From positions 372,001 to 436,000 of the forward strand of contig NZ_CP046103.1 of assembly GCF_009707325.1 (NCBI RefSeq): a stretch of 64,000 nt of DNA, read 5' to 3'. The notes under the pieces are model-generated. The model was not told where the DNA came from. It did not search any database and was given only the letters and a program-made list of their open reading frames with translations. Below, in pieces: positions 61,989 to 64,000 of the stretch. Made by a program: the position numbers and the translations under genes. The first letter of the stretch is position 1; every line of letters starts with the position of its first letter. Source of the DNA: Pseudomonas sp. IB20 (GTDB taxonomy: Bacteria; Pseudomonadota; Gammaproteobacteria; Pseudomonadales; Pseudomonadaceae).

Positions 61989-63232
61989 ACTGTTTCGCCC
62001 GCACAAATCTCCGACAACATCCGCAACCGCCGCTTGGGCTCGCTGACAAACGGGTTGCGCTCATCCCACGCATAGCCGGCGAGGATCGAGCTGATCATCC
62101 GGCGAATCTCCGGCGAGCTGCTCGGGTGGAAAATCACATCCTGGAAGGTGCCGGCGTACCAGCCTTCGACGTAGCAACGGAAGGTATCGACGCCGCGCTT
62201 CAACGGCTCGGCAAACTCGGTTTGCCAATCCACTGTTTCGCCCTTGAGTTGGCGATGCAGCAGCCCCGCGGCCATGCTTGCCGAGCGCATGGCGATGGTC
62301 ACACCTGAAGAAAACACCGGGTCGAGGAATTCCGCCGCGTTGCCCAGCAGCGCAAAGCCCGGGCCGTGCAGGGTTTTGACGTTGGCGGAGTAGCCACCGA
62401 TGGTGCGCGCGGGCGTGTCCCACACGGCGTTTTGCAGCACGCCGGCAAGGCTTGGGGTTTCTGCGATAAAGCCGCGCAGGCAGGCGTCGAGGTCGCTGTC
62501 GCGGCCGTCGAAATGCTCCTTGGCCGCAACCACGCCCACCGAGCAGCGACCGTTGCTGAACGGGATGGTCCAGAACCAGATGTCGCGCTGGGTGGGGTGG
62601 GTGGTGATCAGGATCTTGGTGCGGTCGAAGCCTGGGTGGTCGATGTGGTCTTCAACGTGGGTGAAAACCGCCTGACGCAGCGGGAAATTTGACGGTGCTT
62701 CCAGGTCCAGCAGGCGCGGCAGCACGCGGCCGTAGCCGCTGGCGTCGAGCACGAACTTGGCCTTGAGGTGGTACTCGCTGCCATTCTCGCGGCGCACGTG
62801 CAGGTAGCGGCTTTCGCCGGCGAAGTCCACGCCGACGATGGTTTCGCCGTAGCGAATGTCCACGCCTTGCACGGCGGCCTGGTCGGCCAGCAATTTGTCG
62901 AATTCGCCGCGCTGCACCTGGAAGGTGGTGGGCTTGCCGTTGCTGAACGTGTCACCAAAATCAAACGCGCTGTAGCGCTCGCCCCAGGCAAACGCGGCGC
63001 CGGTTTTCAACTGAAAGCCTGCCGCCTGGACGGCCTCGAGCATGCCGGCTTCTTCGATAAAATCGATGCAGTGCGACAGCAGGCTTTCGCCAATCGAGAA
63101 ACGTGGGAAATGCTGACGCTCGATAATCAATACATCATGCCCGTTGCGCTTTAACAGCGCGGCAGCGATCGCACCGGACGGGCCGGCACCAATCACCACC
63201 ACCTGGCGACGTTCCATTTCAACTGTGGGCAC
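61985..63232 (-). CDS. FAD-dependent oxidoreductase of the flavin-dependent halogenase family, in the aryl-polyene operon
   Basis: A 415-residue flavoprotein. The FAD fold is VVVIGAGPSGAIAAALL (GxGxxG at residues 15-20) and SIGESLLSH follows. FQLKTGAAFAWG carries Lys76 in the position of the halogenase catalytic Lys, and RDIWFWTIPF (219-224) is the WxWxIP motif of flavin-dependent halogenases. It may halogenate or hydroxylate the aryl ring; xanthomonadin pigments are brominated. The GTG at 63232 has AAGGAG upstream; an ATG at 63217 is an alternative. Confidence 0.85.
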   Translation of the reverse strand: MPTVEMERRQVVVIGAGPSGAIAAALLKRNGHDVLIIERQHFPRFSIGESLLSHCIDFIEEAGMLEAVQAAGFQLKTGAAFAWGERYSAFDFGDTFSNGKPTTFQVQRGEFDKLLADQAAVQGVDIRYGETIVGVDFAGESRYLHVRRENGSEYHLKAKFVLDASGYGRVLPRLLDLEAPSNFPLRQAVFTHVEDHIDHPGFDRTKILITTHPTQRDIWFWTIPFSNGRCSVGVVAAKEHFDGRDSDLDACLRGFIAETPSLAGVLQNAVWDTPARTIGGYSANVKTLHGPGFALLGNAAEFLDPVFSSGVTIAMRSASMAAGLLHRQLKGETVDWQTEFAEPLKRGVDTFRCYVEGWYAGTFQDVIFHPSSSPEIRRMISSILAGYAWDERNPFVSEPKRRLRMLSEICAGETV

Positions 63233-63265
63233 GATGGCTCCTTGCCATTTTGGCGGTAATCACAT

Positions 63266-64000
63266 TCATAAGGCGTGCTTCTGTTGGCCGGCCCAAGGCG
63301 CCAGCATAAAGCTGAACGCCAGGCCCAAACTGACCGACAGGCCGAAATTACTCACGGCCGGCGTACTCGACACTGCCAGCAGGCCAAACGACAACCAAGT
63401 CGTCAGCGCTGCCAGTAGCGTACCTAAAAGACTCACGGCAGGGCCGCCGATTTGCTCGCGCATCAAGATCGCGTAGTCGACGCTGATGGCCGTGACCAGC
63501 AGCAGGCCGAACAGGCTGAACAGGGTCAGCGGTTGGCCCAACCAACCCAGGCTGGCCAGGCTGCACAGCGCCGCGAGCAGCGGCAGTGCGACGATGCGCA
63601 AGGCGCCGCCGAAGCCGAACGGCAGGATCAGCAACAGCACGATCAGCACGCACGACATCAATTTCAATTCAGCGGCGCTGATCTGCGTGTCGGCGAACAC
63701 GCGGTTCAAGTCGCCCAGGCGATCGACCAATTGCACGCCGGGCAGGTCCAGCGCCTGCACCCGTAGCAACGCAGGGTTGTTTAAGCCTTGCAGGCTGACC
63801 ATCGCCGCCACGCCGCCGTTTACCGGGCCTAGCCACAATGTGCGCCAAGGCTCGGCCAACGGGCCTGCCAGCGCGGCATCGATGTCTTCGGTGGGCAGCG
63901 CTTGCAGCTGCGCGACTTCGGCTTGCAGCGCGCTGGCGGGCACGCCAAGGTCCAGCAGCGGCTGCCAGTGTTGCGGCAACTGGTTCAGCGCATCGCGCAG
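63266..64000 (-). CDS. MMPL/RND-family exporter, C-terminal part (partial, aryl-polyene cluster)
   Basis: The frame is open to the right edge of the window, so only the last about 244 codons are seen. The visible part contains a periplasmic portion, then five or six membrane helices (ELKLMSCVLIVLLLILPFG; LLVTAISVDYAILMREQIGG; LGTLLAALTTWLSFGLLAV) typical of the second half of an RND-like lipid exporter. In aryl-polyene clusters such a protein (ApeM) is the likely exporter. The stop lies 33 nt before the flavoprotein start. Confidence 0.85.
   Translation of the reverse strand: MRDALNQLPQHWQPLLDLGVPASALQAEVAQLQALPTEDIDAALAGPLAEPWRTLWLGPVNGGVAAMVSLQGLNNPALLRVQALDLPGVQLVDRLGDLNRVFADTQISAAELKLMSCVLIVLLLILPFGFGGALRIVALPLLAALCSLASLGWLGQPLTLFSLFGLLLVTAISVDYAILMREQIGGPAVSLLGTLLAALTTWLSFGLLAVSSTPAVSNFGLSVSLGLAFSFMLAPWAGQQKHAL

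Overview
The window is a high-GC gammaproteobacterial chromosome segment, almost certainly from the Pseudomonas fluorescens group. The gene order dtd-pip, opgGH, rsmE, tatABC, hisIE, ubiEJB, phaC1ZC2D/phaFI, hslVU, argS, priA, rpmE, maeB, ponA/pilMNOPQ, aroKB, gltBD, hemE is the core order known from Pseudomonas chromosomes. Intergenic REP/REPIN-type palindromes (GTGGGAGC...GCTTGCC...GGCAAGC...GCTCCCAC) are typical of fluorescent pseudomonads. I see no tRNA, rRNA, CRISPR array, prophage or insertion sequence.

Layout. 1-2.9 kb: end of an ABC binding protein, an HSL-type hydrolase, pip and dtd. 3.1-7.5 kb: opgGH for periplasmic glucans. 7.6-11.3 kb: a polar amino-acid ABC transporter with two tandem binding proteins. 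11.4-13.6 kb: a chemoreceptor and a 59-codon remnant of a second one. 13.8-19.8 kb (minus): rsmE, tatCBA, hisEI, ubiBJE. 20-27 kb: medium-chain-length PHA locus, phaIF facing phaC1ZC2D. 27-34.7 kb (minus): hslUV, a SPOR protein, argS, priA. 35-39.4 kb: rpmE, maeB, ponA. 39.6-46.5 kb: reduced pilMNOPQ, aroKB and a DamX-like gene. 46.8-54.1 kb: gltBD and hemE. 54.2-56.5 kb: a YnfM-like exporter and its divergent LysR regulator. 56.7-64 kb (minus): a translationally coupled operon recognisable as part of an aryl-polyene pigment cluster, running off the right edge.

The most distinctive biology is in two places. First, the pilMNOPQ locus is strongly reduced: PilM has lost its central part in frame, PilO and PilP are one polypeptide, and the secretin PilQ lacks the AMIN-bearing N-terminal region. 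The architecture resembles competence/Hof DNA-uptake modules more than a twitching pilus. Second, the aryl-polyene operon carries two ketosynthases with complete Cys-His-His triads, a ketoreductase, a hotdog dehydratase, a DUF3261 lipoprotein, a methyltransferase, an MMPL exporter and a flavoprotein with both hallmark motifs of flavin-dependent halogenases.

The sequence also carries signs that need checking against reads. There are five direct tandem duplications (about 50-150 bp) at gene boundaries. The GC-rich tails of phaF and tatB are frameshifted and can be restored by adding back single G/C bases. A chemoreceptor is collapsed to its two ends. Some or all of these may be assembly or base-calling artefacts rather than biology.
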